NCBI GenBank assembly: GCA_035771175.1
Contig: CM069606.1
Location: 34,378,816-34,442,815, forward strand
Length of the DNA: 64,000 nucleotides
Reading direction: 5' to 3'
Origin: Paratinospora sagittata
Taxonomy: Eukaryota; Streptophyta; Magnoliopsida; Ranunculales; Menispermaceae
Part shown: in pieces, positions 45,901 to 55,488 of the stretch
Layout: the number at the start of each line of letters is the position of its first letter
How positions within the stretch are numbered: position 1 is the stretch's first letter
Notes under the pieces: generated by a model
Told to the model about the DNA's origin: nothing
The model's input: the letters and a program-made list of their open reading frames with translations, nothing else
Database searches by the model: none
Made by a program: the position numbers and the translations under genes

Positions 45901-48900
45901 GTGGAACAGGGTGGTTTAGGGGACTATTAGAAGTGGCAATGGCGGAAGGAAACGAAGAAGAAACAGTAGCGCAGCAGTAAAACGGAACGGCAATAGCGAG
46001 ATGAAGTAGTAGCGGCAACAGTGATTAACAGCTACAACGACAACAACAATGAATGGCGACGGAGACGAGAATAGTAGCAGTAGCAACACGACAGCAATGA
46101 AGGTCGTGATGAACAGGAGTTGCGGCAGCGACGACGGCGACGACGAAGGCCGAAAAAGATGATTCCGGCGATGAAGGCCAAAAAAGACGATTCCGACGAT
46201 GAAGGCCAAAAAAAAAAATTCCCAGTTGTATGAGCCTAAAGCTCTGATACGATGTTGCAACATAAAGTAATAAAGAAACACATAAATGTAACGTGGTTCG
46301 GCTCTATGGCCTACGTCCACGGGAGAAGAGAGGAAAATTCTTCTTATTCGTGATTATGCCTCAATGGAGGAACACCAAATAAATAGACTTACAGAGTTGT
46401 TCACCATATAGTAACTTTTACAATTTCAATATCTTTTAGATTTGACGACTTCTAAAAATAATTTTTCCTCTAAATGGCAACACCATAAATGGCAACGCAA
46501 TCCCCTAAATTTCTCCCTTCTCCGCAACAAAGTAAAAGGACAAAAGTAACAAGAACTTTTGGTCATGATTTTCTAACATATATATTAGAAAATGAACCTC
46601 AAACATTCAAAGTGGCAATGTCTACACCCAATGCTCCTTTCTAGAAATAAGCTATCGATAGTGAAATTGAATCAATTATGCAGAATGTACCTGAGAATTG
46701 GTAGATTTATCATAAAATTTAAAGCCTTTGGGGTGTAAATGGATTTTTAAAAGGAAATTAGGATGTTGCTCACCCTCGTTATCTTATTCATGTAAGGCCC
46801 ATTTGAACATCCTACTCCAATAGTGACTCAAAGGTTGTCACTTGGAAGCTTGCTAGCCCACCCTCTCACGCTGCCCTCAAAAGTCCTCACAAAACGGATG
46901 TTCAAATGAGCCATGTGTGCTTGGTGTGCATAAGCGGGGCAAAATCTATGAGGGTGCTAACGCCCAAAGTAGATAGTCTATTGCATGGTTTGAGTTATTT
47001 GTTACAAGTGGTATTTACAATCACTCCTATGGTTACTGGAGGTGTGCTACTGGTCCTAAAAAGGACCTTGGACCCTAAGGGGGATGGTTTGTAATTATGA
47101 TAATAACTTATCAATTGTGTGGTAAGAGGATCCCTGAGCTATATTGTAGAAGTTGTCTTCAGCACGTGAACCCAATTTTGGGGGCACCTTGAGGGAGGTC
47201 TGAGAAGGCGAGTCTTGTGGGCTAACAAGCTTCCGCATGGAAGACTCTAAATTGCTACATGAGCAGAGTGGTCAAATGGGCCTCACATGCATGGTATGTG
47301 TTGGATAAGTAGATGGGGGGAGTTTGATATTGATGAGTAATAGTCCCACATCAAACAAGCCTTGGGAGAGATCTTAGGTGATAATACTTATTTTGACATT
47401 AAATTATTATCTTATAATAGAGCATTATCGTATTTTAAGGCTCAAGACTCATGTTTTAATAATAAATTATAAATATGTTAGAATTCTTAATTAAACACAT
47501 TCATATATTTTCTAAGAAGCAAGCACATTATTTTCAAGTCACATGCATGATACAAGTTCAATATAGTTTAATTTCTCATTATGTTATATTTGTGGTGATT
47601 GTAGGAAAAGTTAGATGTAATGAAGTTGATCATAGTGGAGCATGTGAGTATTAGGTTCCTCAAGATCATCAAGTTGGAAACATCATCACCCCACTTGGTT
47701 TCATGACACGTGGCATCATCTCGCTCATTTAATACTTAGAGTGCACATTTTGAGAATCTTAAGGAGAATTAACAATTGTGGTGGAAGGTGGAGGAATCCC
47801 AAGTTAAGGATACGTAACACATATGGAGACATCCCCATTATATATCATCATCTTGCAATAGATCCCAAGAACAATCCAAGGGATGAGTTTAAATTTGTGA
47901 GAAAACCAATATTGAAAGTGACATGTCAAGTAGTCTTCCTAAAATTCCCACATGCCTCGTTTCCCTTTAAGCACAATCTTAACCCCTCTTAATTTTCTTT
48001 TTTCTCATGATCATCTTTAGGAAAAGTCTCTCTTACACATTATATTCTCCTTCATTCACATTGACCACCTTTTCCCATTTTTTTTTTTATTATGCATAGC
48101 TATCTATCACCCTTGATTTGAATTTTCTTCCATTTTATGTAAAAAAGGCAAATGGAGCATGAGCCACTTGAACCATCCACCCGCATCACCTTGACTTGTT
48201 CAAAGACCTTCTCCTGTTGGCCATCCTATCCCTTATTGCTCTATATAAACCCCTCAAAATCCAAAGACTTTTTTCCCCATCTCTCTTGATCATTTAGGAG
48301 CTTTCTCTACTTCTCATTTTCTCTCTTCTTCTTTTCTTTACTTTTTTCCTTCATGGCCTCCAATTCCATGGAAGGCTAAGTCATTTGTTAGGGCTACGAG
48401 GAAGCCCTCTCCCTTCTGTCCTTAGGAATTCTAGGGTAACATTTCTATTTGAGTTGAATTGGCATGTTTGCTATGTCATGCTTTCTTTTAGTTTTGTATC
48501 TGTTTTCACACATTATATCATGTGTTTTGTATAGTTGATTTTGCAATATTTAATGAAAGATATGGGTATTTAATTTTCATTTATGGTGTCACATGTTGTA
48601 GTTTTCTTTGATTTCTAACATCATGTATTTCACATGCTTAGACTTCACATCTTGCCCTCACACACCTTAGAACATTATTTCTAGGTTGGTCTTCATGTTA
48701 AATACCTCTCTTGGGAGAACACCATTTTTCAATACTATCAGGCTTAAAGATTAATCTTTGTACGTGAGAAAATTCTTTAGTTATTTCCACCTTAAGTAAC
48801 TTTTACTCAAGAAGGACTAAGAGAGAGAAGGATTAGGCCTACTCTAATGCCCTAGTTTTCTATATCATTGTTGTTCATCATATACAAGTATCCTCATTTC

Positions 48901-51642
48901 GCTCATATTCTATCTTTTTCTTATTTTCCATTTTTATTACTTGTAGCAAACCTTAGTTTTAGAAACCCATCCCAATCTTTGAGGTTTGAGCTTGGGATTC
49001 TCCAAGTTTATTATTTGTTGTATTTACTACATCATTTGCCCTAGTTTATAATTACAATTTTTTGCACCAACTACTTTACGTCTAAGGTATATTTATGTTA
49101 CGTTTTATTGGTTTTATAAGAGTGTTGCTAAGGAACGCACTTTCAACACTCACTTTGGGCACTATGTCCATTGTGAGTGTTTAAAGTGTGTTCCCCTAGT
49201 ATAATTCGTTTTATGATTCAAAAGGTGCATTCTTGCATCTCTTTCTTCACTTAAAATATGTGCACATTAGGTTGGCAACATTAGGCTAAATGTTGAGCTC
49301 TTGCATTCACATATTGAGGCCATTTGGGGAGGCAAGCAAAACCCAACCAAGACTAGGATAATATTAGTGTGTATGTTATTTGGACTCTTTACTGCAATCT
49401 AACTTACTCATGTCGACACTTTATTTCGGAAATGGGTGTGGGATATGTAGATTCCCCAAAGAAAAAAGAGAAAGTATAAAAGAAGAGAATGACTAATAGG
49501 TGAAAACTCACTTAAGCAGAGAAAAAAAGAGCAATCAATGATTGAAAAAAATAAGAAGATATAATATAAGCTTAGTAATGACCAAAACACTGTCCAAGTA
49601 CCCAAATTCAAAATTTTAGACACTTTTTAGCCGAGTCCCCGTATCCCTTAATTTGAAAATGAGCAAGCCAGATCTCTAAATATATACCCACATCCGACAC
49701 CCATAGCTGAGTCCAAGTAGCATAGATCAACGTAATGGGGTGAGGATTCTAATACAATACAAAAGATTTTTTAACTCAAATTCAAGCTTGTGGGTTTGAC
49801 TTGAAGGATGAGTTAGCTTGGACTAAGATGACTTAGGGGCTTAGGTTATTTGAATTAACCTTATTATGTAAATGAATCCCAATTGTGTGTTTGAGATATT
49901 GGGTCAAGCTTACAAGGTTGGGTGTGATACAATTAACATTAGCTATAGAGGAAGAGGAATACCTAAATAACATGGATAAAGACAATTAAGAAGGATACAA
50001 GTAATTTTGATATAACTCTAGATTTATCCCTTGATAGAGCGGAGTTGAGGAAGCAGATTTATGTAACCCATAAGGTTTGGGAAAAAGCTTTGCGAGTTTA
50101 GTTGAGTACTAATTTCATATGAATGTCCTAGGACGTCCTAAAATTGATATTGAAGTCTAATTATCAAAACTTAGGTAAGTAGGTTCATAGTAAAACATAT
50201 CGGGACTTGAACATTTGGGTATTATTGGTAAATCAAAATAGGAATAATAAAAATATAATTGATAGAGCTAAGTTGAGGAAGTGGATTCAAGTAGCCAAGC
50301 CCATGAAGTTGGAAAAAGTGTTGTTGAGTACTAATTTGTCGTTGACCTAAGTGATTTTCCACTTAGTTTTCTCTTAAGTGTTTTGACGCTAACAAACAAT
50401 ATAACAAATGGTGCTAATGTTTCTATCTAGTATATTTCAGCACCTAAAGCAAAGAAGAGTCAATACAAGATCAAAGTACTTCAAGTCCCTCAAGCAAATG
50501 ATCAAAGCAAAAGATCAACCACATTCAAAGCTTTGAGAACTTGAAGGAAAGAAGAATTATGAGCAGGTTAAAATCCAACATAATGCTAAAGAAATTTATG
50601 CTAATATTGACCTTTCTTGTAACTAATAGCATAAGCATCTAAATTTTCATCTATCACTTGAGAATGGAACTTGGCTCTACAAACCTGTTATCTGTTTCAT
50701 CTCTGGCAGAAATTCTTGTTTCATCAATGCTATTGTTTGTGCTGCTTGTATCACTAGCATTATTCCTTTGAATTGCATTGTGAGCCAACCGAAACAAACT
50801 ATCTCGAATACAAAGTTTAATTTTAATATCCAGCTGCAGAAATGAAAAACATTATTTTAACAATGTGATCATAATTGACTTCGTACAAATTTTTCCTTCT
50901 CTTTCCTATCTAAGGGAATTTTTAATGGATGACATACCTTTTTTATAACATCTTGAAGCTGATCCAGTACACTTTCTGCTAATGAAAAATTATCAATCAC
51001 CATCGAGATAGTACCAGAGTCATCTTTCTTTCGAGGTGAATTTAGCCGGGCCTTAATGTTTTCACCAACCTCAATGCTACTGGCTTCTGTATCTTGGCTT
51101 TGATTTTCTTGAAAGCAGTTCTCAGTAATAGATGGATCAATGCAAGGGACTTGGTGCCCTAATTGTTGTTGTTGTTCCTGAATGGCAAGCATCGCCCGAA
51201 GTTGTTGCCTACGCCTCAGTTTTTCAAGCTTTTCCCGAGGAGTCATGGTCAGAGGTTTCAGAGGAATTGGAGTTTCCTTTGAAGAACTCTCAGGCTTCAA
51301 TGATTCTAGAGGAAATCCATGGCCAGCAAGAACAGCATGGTGCTTATCCTTCTCAGAATGAGCACGGGGAAAGACAGCCATGACAGGATTATTATTACCA
51401 CTCCAAGCAAAAAAATTTGGATGGGCAGTGGGCAAGTACATCAAAGATTCAGATGCAAGTGGCTTCCTTTGTGGACTGAGGACTGAGGATGGAAAGGTTT
51501 GTATAGTAGAGGTTGTGAATTGGGCCTCAAATTGCTGAAATTGGTTTTCATTCATAAACCAGTCATCACATAAACTTTCAGGTGATTTCCCAGAATTTTC
51601 TTCCTTTTTCAAAGATTTCAAAGACTTTTTTTTCCCTGTGAC
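31976..51642 (-). CDS. LNK2: LNK2-like protein, clock-associated transcriptional coactivator (C-terminal three exons)
   Basis: LNK proteins bind REVEILLE MYB factors and activate evening clock genes in the nucleus. Three exons are seen: 51642-50938, 50833-50685 and 32240-31976, all GT-AG and phase-consistent (0, then 2). The first carries TMTPREKLEKLRRRQQLRAM, then LAIQEQQQQLGHQVPCIDPS and ITENCFQENQSQ, the family's central block; the exon 1-2 junction gives DVIKK|LDIKIKLCIRDSLFRLA, the CIRDSLFRLA box; the last has MPDAETETNPIDRTVAQLLF-HRP, the family's C-terminal box, and ends PQNESK and TGA. It lacks the N-terminal MFDWNDEEL-type exon, which must lie beyond 57980 or outside the window. LNK1 is a close alternative, but the MTP-EKLEKLRRRQQ block favours LNK2. 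No lesions in the exons seen. The gene is convergent with GLDH. Confidence 0.85.
33177..33357. mobile_element. Mutator-type MITE with 9-bp TSD
   Basis: Ends GAGGAGTTCTAAAACGACCC and, as complement, GAGAAATGCTTTTACAACTC; flanked by TTTTTTAAA at 33168-33176 and 33358-33366. Inner repeats TACCCAAGCTGATGTG / CACATCAGCATGGGTA extend the stem. The flank is low complexity, so the TSD is suggestive only. Confidence 0.5.
33880..34110 (+). repeat. Dispersed repeat, copy 1 (pair with 49735-49935)
   Basis: Shares 'ttttaactca-att...ctcgtgggtttgactt', 'gaatgactca-ggg-ct-aggtt', 'gtgaatgagtc-c-attgt' and 'ggttgggctgtgac' with 49735-49935 in the same orientation. May be part of a gypsy LTR, given the flanking 'acccactgaaccttgagctcaccc' near 34335. 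No boundaries found. Confidence 0.4.
35722..35978 (+). repeat. Copia 1 5' LTR
   Basis: 257 bp, TG...CA. A TATA-like TCTATATATATGG lies at 35856-35868 and a polyadenylation-like AATAAA at 35895-35900. Confidence 0.93.
35979..35990 (+). other. Copia 1 primer-binding site
   Basis: TGGTATCAGAGC, complementary to initiator-Met tRNA, directly following the 5' LTR. Confidence 0.9.
35991..36940 (+). other. Copia 1 leader: TTC-rich repeats ending in a 38-nt poly(A) run
   Basis: 950 bp between PBS and gag, dominated by TCTTC, 'gttcttccgcatctgttc' and 'cactgttcactggtt' repeats. It ends in 38 A residues (36903-36940) that abut the gag ATG. A 230-codon Ser/His-rich frame at 36212-36904 follows from the repeat composition and resembles no family. 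Confidence 0.7.
36941..39727 (+). CDS. Copia 1 gag-protease-integrase (928 codons)
   Basis: Encodes the capsid and the first enzymes of copia 1. The N-terminal gag domain has YRLDGKNYLKWSQLVRTFL (residues 28-46); the zinc knuckle CTYCQKTRHTREKC is near 262-275; the protease active site is WVIDSGATDHM near 366; GAG-pre-integrase is LWLHHRRLGHPSF near 505; integrase has HSDIWGP (near 560), RSDNARDYF (near 625) and HTPQQNGVAERKNG (near 655), consistent with a D,D-35-E core. The ATG directly follows the poly(A) run. The frame ends in TAG after SHVVSF, and the same frame continues open through the downstream RT, so this is a single in-frame stop between integrase and RT. Confidence 0.92.
39830..41311 (+). 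CDS. Copia 1 reverse transcriptase-RNase H (493 codons)
   Basis: Continues copia 1 pol in the same frame as the upstream ORF; the 34 codons between the TAG and this ATG are also open. RT: PVGCKWVYTVKYKADGSLER, then RLVAKGYTQTYGVDYQETFA, QFDVKNAFLHGDL and the catalytic LLVYVDDIIMTG near residue 175. RNase H: AYTDSDYAGSVVDRRSTTGY, then ARSSAEAEFRAMA and YCDNKSAISIAHNP. Ends VNLYSPA just before the polypurine tract. No lesion inside. Whether it is expressed depends on bypass of the upstream stop. Confidence 0.92.
   Translation: MNVEMEALEKNTTWELVDLPPGKKPVGCKWVYTVKYKADGSLERYKARLVAKGYTQTYGVDYQETFAPVAKMNTVRLLLSLAANYDWDLQQFDVKNAFLHGDLEEEIYMEVPPGFGTTDKVCKLKKALYGLKQSPRAWFGRFTKVMTSMGYKQSQGDHTLFIKHSTSGGVTALLVYVDDIIMTGNNENERQMLKRCLTKEFEIKELGRLKYFLGIEVAHSKHGIFISQQKYITDLLKETGKLACKPMNTPIDLNHKLGEAAEAPTVNKETYQRLVGRLIYLSHTRPDIAYAVSVISQFMHNPKDIHLQAANRVLQYLKGTPGQGILFKRHTGMVLEAYTDSDYAGSVVDRRSTTGYCTFLGGNLVTWRSKKQNVVARSSAEAEFRAMAQGVCELLWLQIILTDLKIHWDGPMRLYCDNKSAISIAHNPVQHDRTKHIEIDRHFIKEKLDSGLICTPYMSTNNQLADMLTKGLNHTAFQANVSKLGMVNLYSPA
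41310..41318 (+). other. Copia 1 polypurine tract
   Basis: GAGGGGGAG immediately before the 3' LTR, overlapping the pol stop codon region. Confidence 0.85.
41319..41575 (+). repeat. Copia 1 3' LTR
   Basis: 257 bp, read base by base against 35722-35978 without a difference found. Confidence 0.93.
41924..43641 (-). mobile_element. 5'-truncated L1-type LINE C with 19-bp TSD
   Basis: A-tail at left (T-run 41922-41939). Perfect duplications ATTGCATCAAGAATATGTT at 41905-41923 and 43642-43660 show insertion in LINE B. Coding remnants on the - strand: 43641-43348 (MNYLGLPLGGSPLSNEFW, then LDGWKRAFLSKGGRLALVRS), 43346-43032 (KGGLGIGNMSLRNVVLCSKW), 43016-42432 (IWQAHVPSKVKVFGWALAHG), 42574-42083 (LWSIWLEHNNMVFHGREKS). 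The 5' end repeats a 40-bp internal segment. Broken by frameshifts. Confidence 0.88.
44374..44674. mobile_element. hAT-type MITE (CTATGTTACC ends), copy 1
   Basis: Ends CTATGTTACCCGGACTC and, as complement, CTATGTTACCTGGACTC; 8-bp TSD GTCCAAGC at 44366-44373 and 44675-44682, perfect. 301 bp, non-coding, within LINE B ORF2. Confidence 0.85.
45910..46578 (-). mobile_element. Copia fragment (LTR, PBS, leader) related to copia 1
   Basis: On the - strand a 326-bp LTR (complement of 46253-46578, TGTTAGAAAATC...TATGTTGCAACA) is followed by TCGTATCAGAGC, a primer-binding site with one or two changes, and a leader with CCTTCATCGCCGGAATC repeats as in copia 1. The last third of the LTR shares TCTTCTCCCGTGGA-GTAGGC and GCCGAACCACGTTA with copia 1's LTR. 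Gag and pol are absent; the left end runs into LINE B sequence at about 45910. Confidence 0.75.
46612..46765 (+). pseudogene. Copia reverse-transcriptase start, fragment
   Basis: Reads EPQTFKVAMSTPNAPF, stop, IDSEIESIMQN, then after disruption GVNGFLKGN, matching the run-up to copia RT (E-P-TF-EAM...E--SI--N--W). About 150 bp, with stops; origin separate from the adjacent - strand LTR. Confidence 0.5.
46766..49370. other. LNK2 intron sequence, no gene supported
   Basis: Includes GGGGGGAGTTTGATATTGATG near 47316 followed by 'aatagtcccacatc', wording like an LTR start after a polypurine tract, and CTCTATATAAACCCCTC near 48240, a TATA-like box before a pyrimidine-rich run. These suggest LTR remnants, but I could not find paired LTRs. 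ORFs here are short. Confidence 0.35.
49371..49725. mobile_element. hAT-type MITE (CTATGTTACC family), copy 2
   Basis: Resembles 44374-44674: 'tttggactctttactg', 'atgggtgtgggatatg', 'aagaaga-aatgactaata', 'ccgtatccc-taatttgaaaatgagcaag', 'gagtccaagtagcatag'. Ends are degenerate and no clean TSD remains, so it is an older copy. Confidence 0.7.
49735..49935 (+). repeat. Dispersed repeat, copy 2 (pair with 33880-34110)
   Basis: See 33880-34110; divergent and without clear ends. Confidence 0.4.
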
Positions 51643-52834
51643 CTATACATAAAGCACAAAGATGAGAGAATTTCCATATCAAACAGAATGCTAACATCTT
51701 ACAGTTTGAACATTTAAGCAGTTGTCACTTTTTGGAAAGATAGATATCATCGTGTTAAATAGCAACTAAAATGTGTCTGCAATGATATTGACAATTGGAA
51801 CAGTGGTAACACAGTGACTCACTATCTTTTCATGAAATGACATCATGATCACAAACACACAACATATGCAAGCAGCAAACTAACATTCATTCACAATGTG
51901 CATCACTAAATCATAGTGAATTCAGCATTGTCAAGATAGAAAATCTGTATAGTTGCCACAGCAGCACAAATTCTTTGAAGTTGATCCTCATTCTCAAAGT
52001 AATAAATTTCTGCATCTTAAATTTTGGACTGATGCGATCCTGCAACCCTAAATTTTCTGATGAAGTCAGTCAGTGCCACCAGAAGATAATGATCAAGCTG
52101 TTTTCATTCATTTTTAAGAGCAAGCACTTTGGTCTATCCAAGTATAATGAGTCTAAAAATCTGGATAGCCCGGAACAAAAAATTTGACACATCCTCACAA
52201 TTCTGAATCACTGTTCTAATTACACATAGATGTGGTTAACTAGATGTTACATGATCATTCAAAGCAGTTAAAAACTTTGAGCAATGGCTCGTATATAGCT
52301 GGTGTAGCTAAATGCTATAAATTAATAACCATATGGCCATATGTGCATAATTTACATGGCTAACTTTGATTATATATAAGTCATTATAACTTAGAGCCTC
52401 ACAATTGAGACCAGGGAATGAAAAGTCTTGAACTTCTGCTGAATTTTTAATCATTGAATTATGAATTAAATGCAAAGAAAGGAAACAATTCCTTTGAATT
52501 TTTGGTGATAAATTGAACTAATATGTTAATTTTCAAATGATTTGATCTTTTTGTTATCAACTTATAATATAATATTTTCTTTCTTGTCAAAAAAAAAAGA
52601 AAAAGAAAAAACTAATATGTGAATTTTAATAAATTCATCAATTTTTTTTTTTTAATGTTATAAGTGCAAAATTTTAAACTTTGATGAACCTCTATCTCAT
52701 GTAAAGATGCTAATGTTAAGAGCACCAGTATTGACATGAAAGATACCAAAAAAAGAGAGCATTCATTTACTTTATGTTAATCAATTCATAAAGCTCACAT
52801 TCATTACTCACAAACTATGAGTCAAGCATTGTTG
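51643..52834. other. LNK2-like intron upstream of exon 51642-50938, proximal part
   Basis: Acceptor side of the intron (TATAG|GTCACA). AT-rich, no further exon recognised. A plain CT-poor branch region precedes the acceptor, so this acceptor is less canonical than the others. Confidence 0.5.
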
Positions 52835-52839
52835 CGATT

Positions 52840-53132
52840 TGTTGAATTTAGAGAAGAAAATAATTCTCATATATTTTTTTTTCATGATCACTGTACAGTC
52901 TGAAAATATAATGGAAGGAAGAAACGTTCCTTTCACTATATTTGGTAACCAGATACTAATTACTAAAAATCAGGAAACTAGTAAAATAGGAAACTATAAA
53001 ATAGGAAACAAACTAATAGAGATATCAGGAATTTCCAGAATCTCTTTATTCCTAAATTAATGTAGACAACTAATAAAGGAAACTGATTGCTGCAGCTGTA
53101 TCCCTGAAAATCAGGGATCGGGTATTTCAACA
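52840..53132 (-). repeat. Copia 2 3' LTR (left)
   Basis: 293 bp; ends CAACA as written, followed at once by CTCCCCCTC, the complement of the polypurine tract. Confidence 0.92.
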
Positions 53133-53144
53133 CTCCCCCTCAAG

Positions 53145-55488
53145 CTAGGCGTAGATGTTAATCAATCCAAGCTTGATACTCAAATCTTCAAAATTCTTCC
53201 TTGGTAGAGCTTTAGTGAGGATATCTGCTATTTGCTGACTTGTCGGTGTGTATAGCAGACCAACTGTCCCATTTTCTATCTTCTCCTTTATGAAGTGGCG
53301 ATCTATCTTCACATGCTTGGTCCTATCATGATGTACTGGATTCTTTGCAATGTTAATAGTAGACTGATTGTCACAAAATACCTTCATTGATTCAGAAGTG
53401 ATGATTCCTAGTTCCCTCATTAGTCTTTCCAGCCATATTCCCTCACAAATTCTGAGTGCCATAGCTCTGAACTCTGCTTCTGCACTGCTTTGAGAAACTA
53501 CCGGTTGTTTCTTACTTTGCCATGTTACTAAGTTTTCCCACACATACGTACAATAACCAGATGTTGACCTTCGGTCCGTTATTGATCTGGCCCAGTCAGC
53601 ATCAACAAACACATCAACATCTTTCCTTGTGTTTTTCTTGAAGTACAAGCCTTTACCTGGTGTCATTTTAAGATACCTTAGTATCCGATAGACAGCTTCC
53701 ATATGTTCTTCAGTTGGATCATTCATGAATTGACTGACTACACTAACCGAGAACCCAATATCGGGTCTGGTGTGTGAGAGATAAATCAGCTTCCCAACAA
53801 GTCTTTGATATCTTCCTTTGTCCACTGGAATATTGTCTTTATTAGCTCCAATTTTAGTGCTTGAATCCATGGGTGTTTCAGTCGGTTTGCACCCAAGCAT
53901 TCCCGTCTCTTTAAGTAGATCTAGTACGTACTTCCGTTGTGACACTGAGATTCCCTTGCTTGACCGGGCTACTTCCATTCCAAAGAAATATTTTAGGCTC
54001 CCAAGATCCTTGGTTTCAAATTCTTTGGCAAGTAGGGTTTTGAGCTTGATCAATTCATCTTCATCATCACCTGTTAAGATGATGTCATCTACATATACAA
54101 TGAGAATCGCCAACTTTCCTTTGGTTGAGTGTTTGATAAACAAAGTGTGATCAGCTTGACACTGAGAGTACCCATACTTTTTCACTGTTTTGTTGAATCT
54201 GTCAAACCAAGCTCTTGGAGATTGCTTCAGTCCATAAAGGGATTTCTTGAGCTTACACACCGTATTCATAGTTGCCTTTGTTTCAAAGCCGGGAGGAATA
54301 TCCATATAAACTTCTTCTGTAAGGTCTCCATTGAGGAATGCATTCTTCACATCAAGTTGGTGGAGAGGCCAGTCAAGATTGGCAGCTAATGATAGTAGTA
54401 CTCGAATGGTGTTTAATTTGGCTACTGGAGCAAACGTCTCTTGGTAGTCAATGCCATAGGATTGAGTGAACCCTTTTGCAACCAGCCGCGCTTTAAATCT
54501 GTCCACACTTCCATCAGCCTTGTATTTGACAGTGAAAATCCATTTACATCCTACTGGATGTTTCCCACTCGGTAGGTCTGAAATCTCCCAAGTTCCAATC
54601 GTCTATAGTGCTTGCATTTCTTCCCATACTGTAGTCTTCCATTCCGGAATTGAAATGGCTTCTTGAATGGAGTTAGGAATTTGCACTTTGTTCAAATTTG
54701 CCACAAATGTTTGGAAGCTAGGTGACAACCCTTTATAAGAGACAAAATTGTAGATTGGATGACTGGTACATGACCTCCTACCTTTCCTTAAAGCAATGGG
54801 ACAGTCAAGGTCATTAGCAATAGACTCACTAGTGATGAATTCAGAGCTAGTGTTACCTGGTGAAATTTCATGATTTCTTGCACTCGGGTCAGATTCTTGA
54901 CTTTGCTTGGGAGGTGCTTGTTGCTCAACATCCTCTTGGATCTTCTTCTTCCGAGAATATACAATGAACTCACCATTGATTGCAGGTTTCGGGCATTGGA
55001 CAGGACTTGAAGGTGGAGGATTTTCAGGTTCAGATTCAGAATTTTCCAATTCAGAATTTGTTTCTGTTTGGTGGCTTTGGTTTGGAGTAGGAGTAGTTGA
55101 GATAGGAGGGATGGTGACTTGGGACTTGGGTAGTTGTTGGATGTTGTGGCATCAATATCCCAAAGCTGGTATTCCCGTATGAGATTCTCCCCTGAATATC
55201 AGATTTGGGGTAATAAGGTTGATGTTCAAAGAAAGTAACATCCATGGAAGTGTATAGTCTTTATGTAATAGGAGAATAGCATTTGTACCCTTTTTGGTTT
55301 GGAGAGTAACCAAGGAATATACACTTGAGTGCTTTGGGGTCGAGTTTACTTCGTTGTTGTTGATGCACATGGACAAACACGGAGCACCCGAATACTTTGA
55401 GAGGTATTGTTGAGACAATGCGGGTGTTGGGATAAGAGTGACAAAGGAGCTGGCACGATGTTTGGAAATTTAAGAGACGGGAAGGCAT
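53145..55488 (-). pseudogene. Copia 2 integrase C-terminus, reverse transcriptase and RNase H, with lesions
   Basis: Continues pol after the stop at 55489. The frame runs 55488-55261 (VFGCSVFVHVHQQQRSKLDP), then a TAA near 55258, then 55245-55051, then a shift of frame near 55050 into 55049-54603, which ends in TAG just before the RT, then an open stretch to 53145. RT shows RLVAKGFTQSYGIDYQETFA and LIVYVDDIILTG; RNase H shows VFVDADWARSITDRRSTSGY and QSSAEAEFRAMA. Ends LGLINIYA. At least three stops and one frameshift in pol; not functional alone. Confidence 0.88.

Larger units (their letters stand above)
34485..45910 (-). mobile_element. L1-type LINE B, split by a copia element, an L1 and a hAT MITE
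   Basis: The pieces in order on the - strand: ORF1 C-terminal part (about 45900-45635); ORF2 start KILSWNVRGCGSPQKRRL (45600-45550), endonuclease 45480-44773 with WWFFGIYGPS and LTSDHRPIAL; 44168-43713 with ETYIYLIPKK; 41813-41577 with LRQGDLLSPFLFTIVAHG; 35700-35185 with THLQYVDYTIFYL (a YVDD-like but D-T variant) and IRNFFCKGE; 35072-34485 with the zf-RVT start IWNAHIPSKLNVL. Interrupted by copia (35722-41575), L1 C (41924-43641) and a hAT MITE (44374-44674). No A-tail at the left, so the 3' end is lost. Broken by frameshifts. Confidence 0.75.
32241..50684 (-). other. LNK2: LNK2-like last intron, about 18.44 kb, transposon-filled
   Basis: Donor ACAG|GTTTGT and acceptor TTTTCAG|GTTGAC complete an Arg codon (AG+G). 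Contents are listed separately. Stretches 32250-33176 (with a weak LINE-like phrase around 32690-33000), 33358-33880 and 49936-50684 have no supported feature. Confidence 0.85.
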
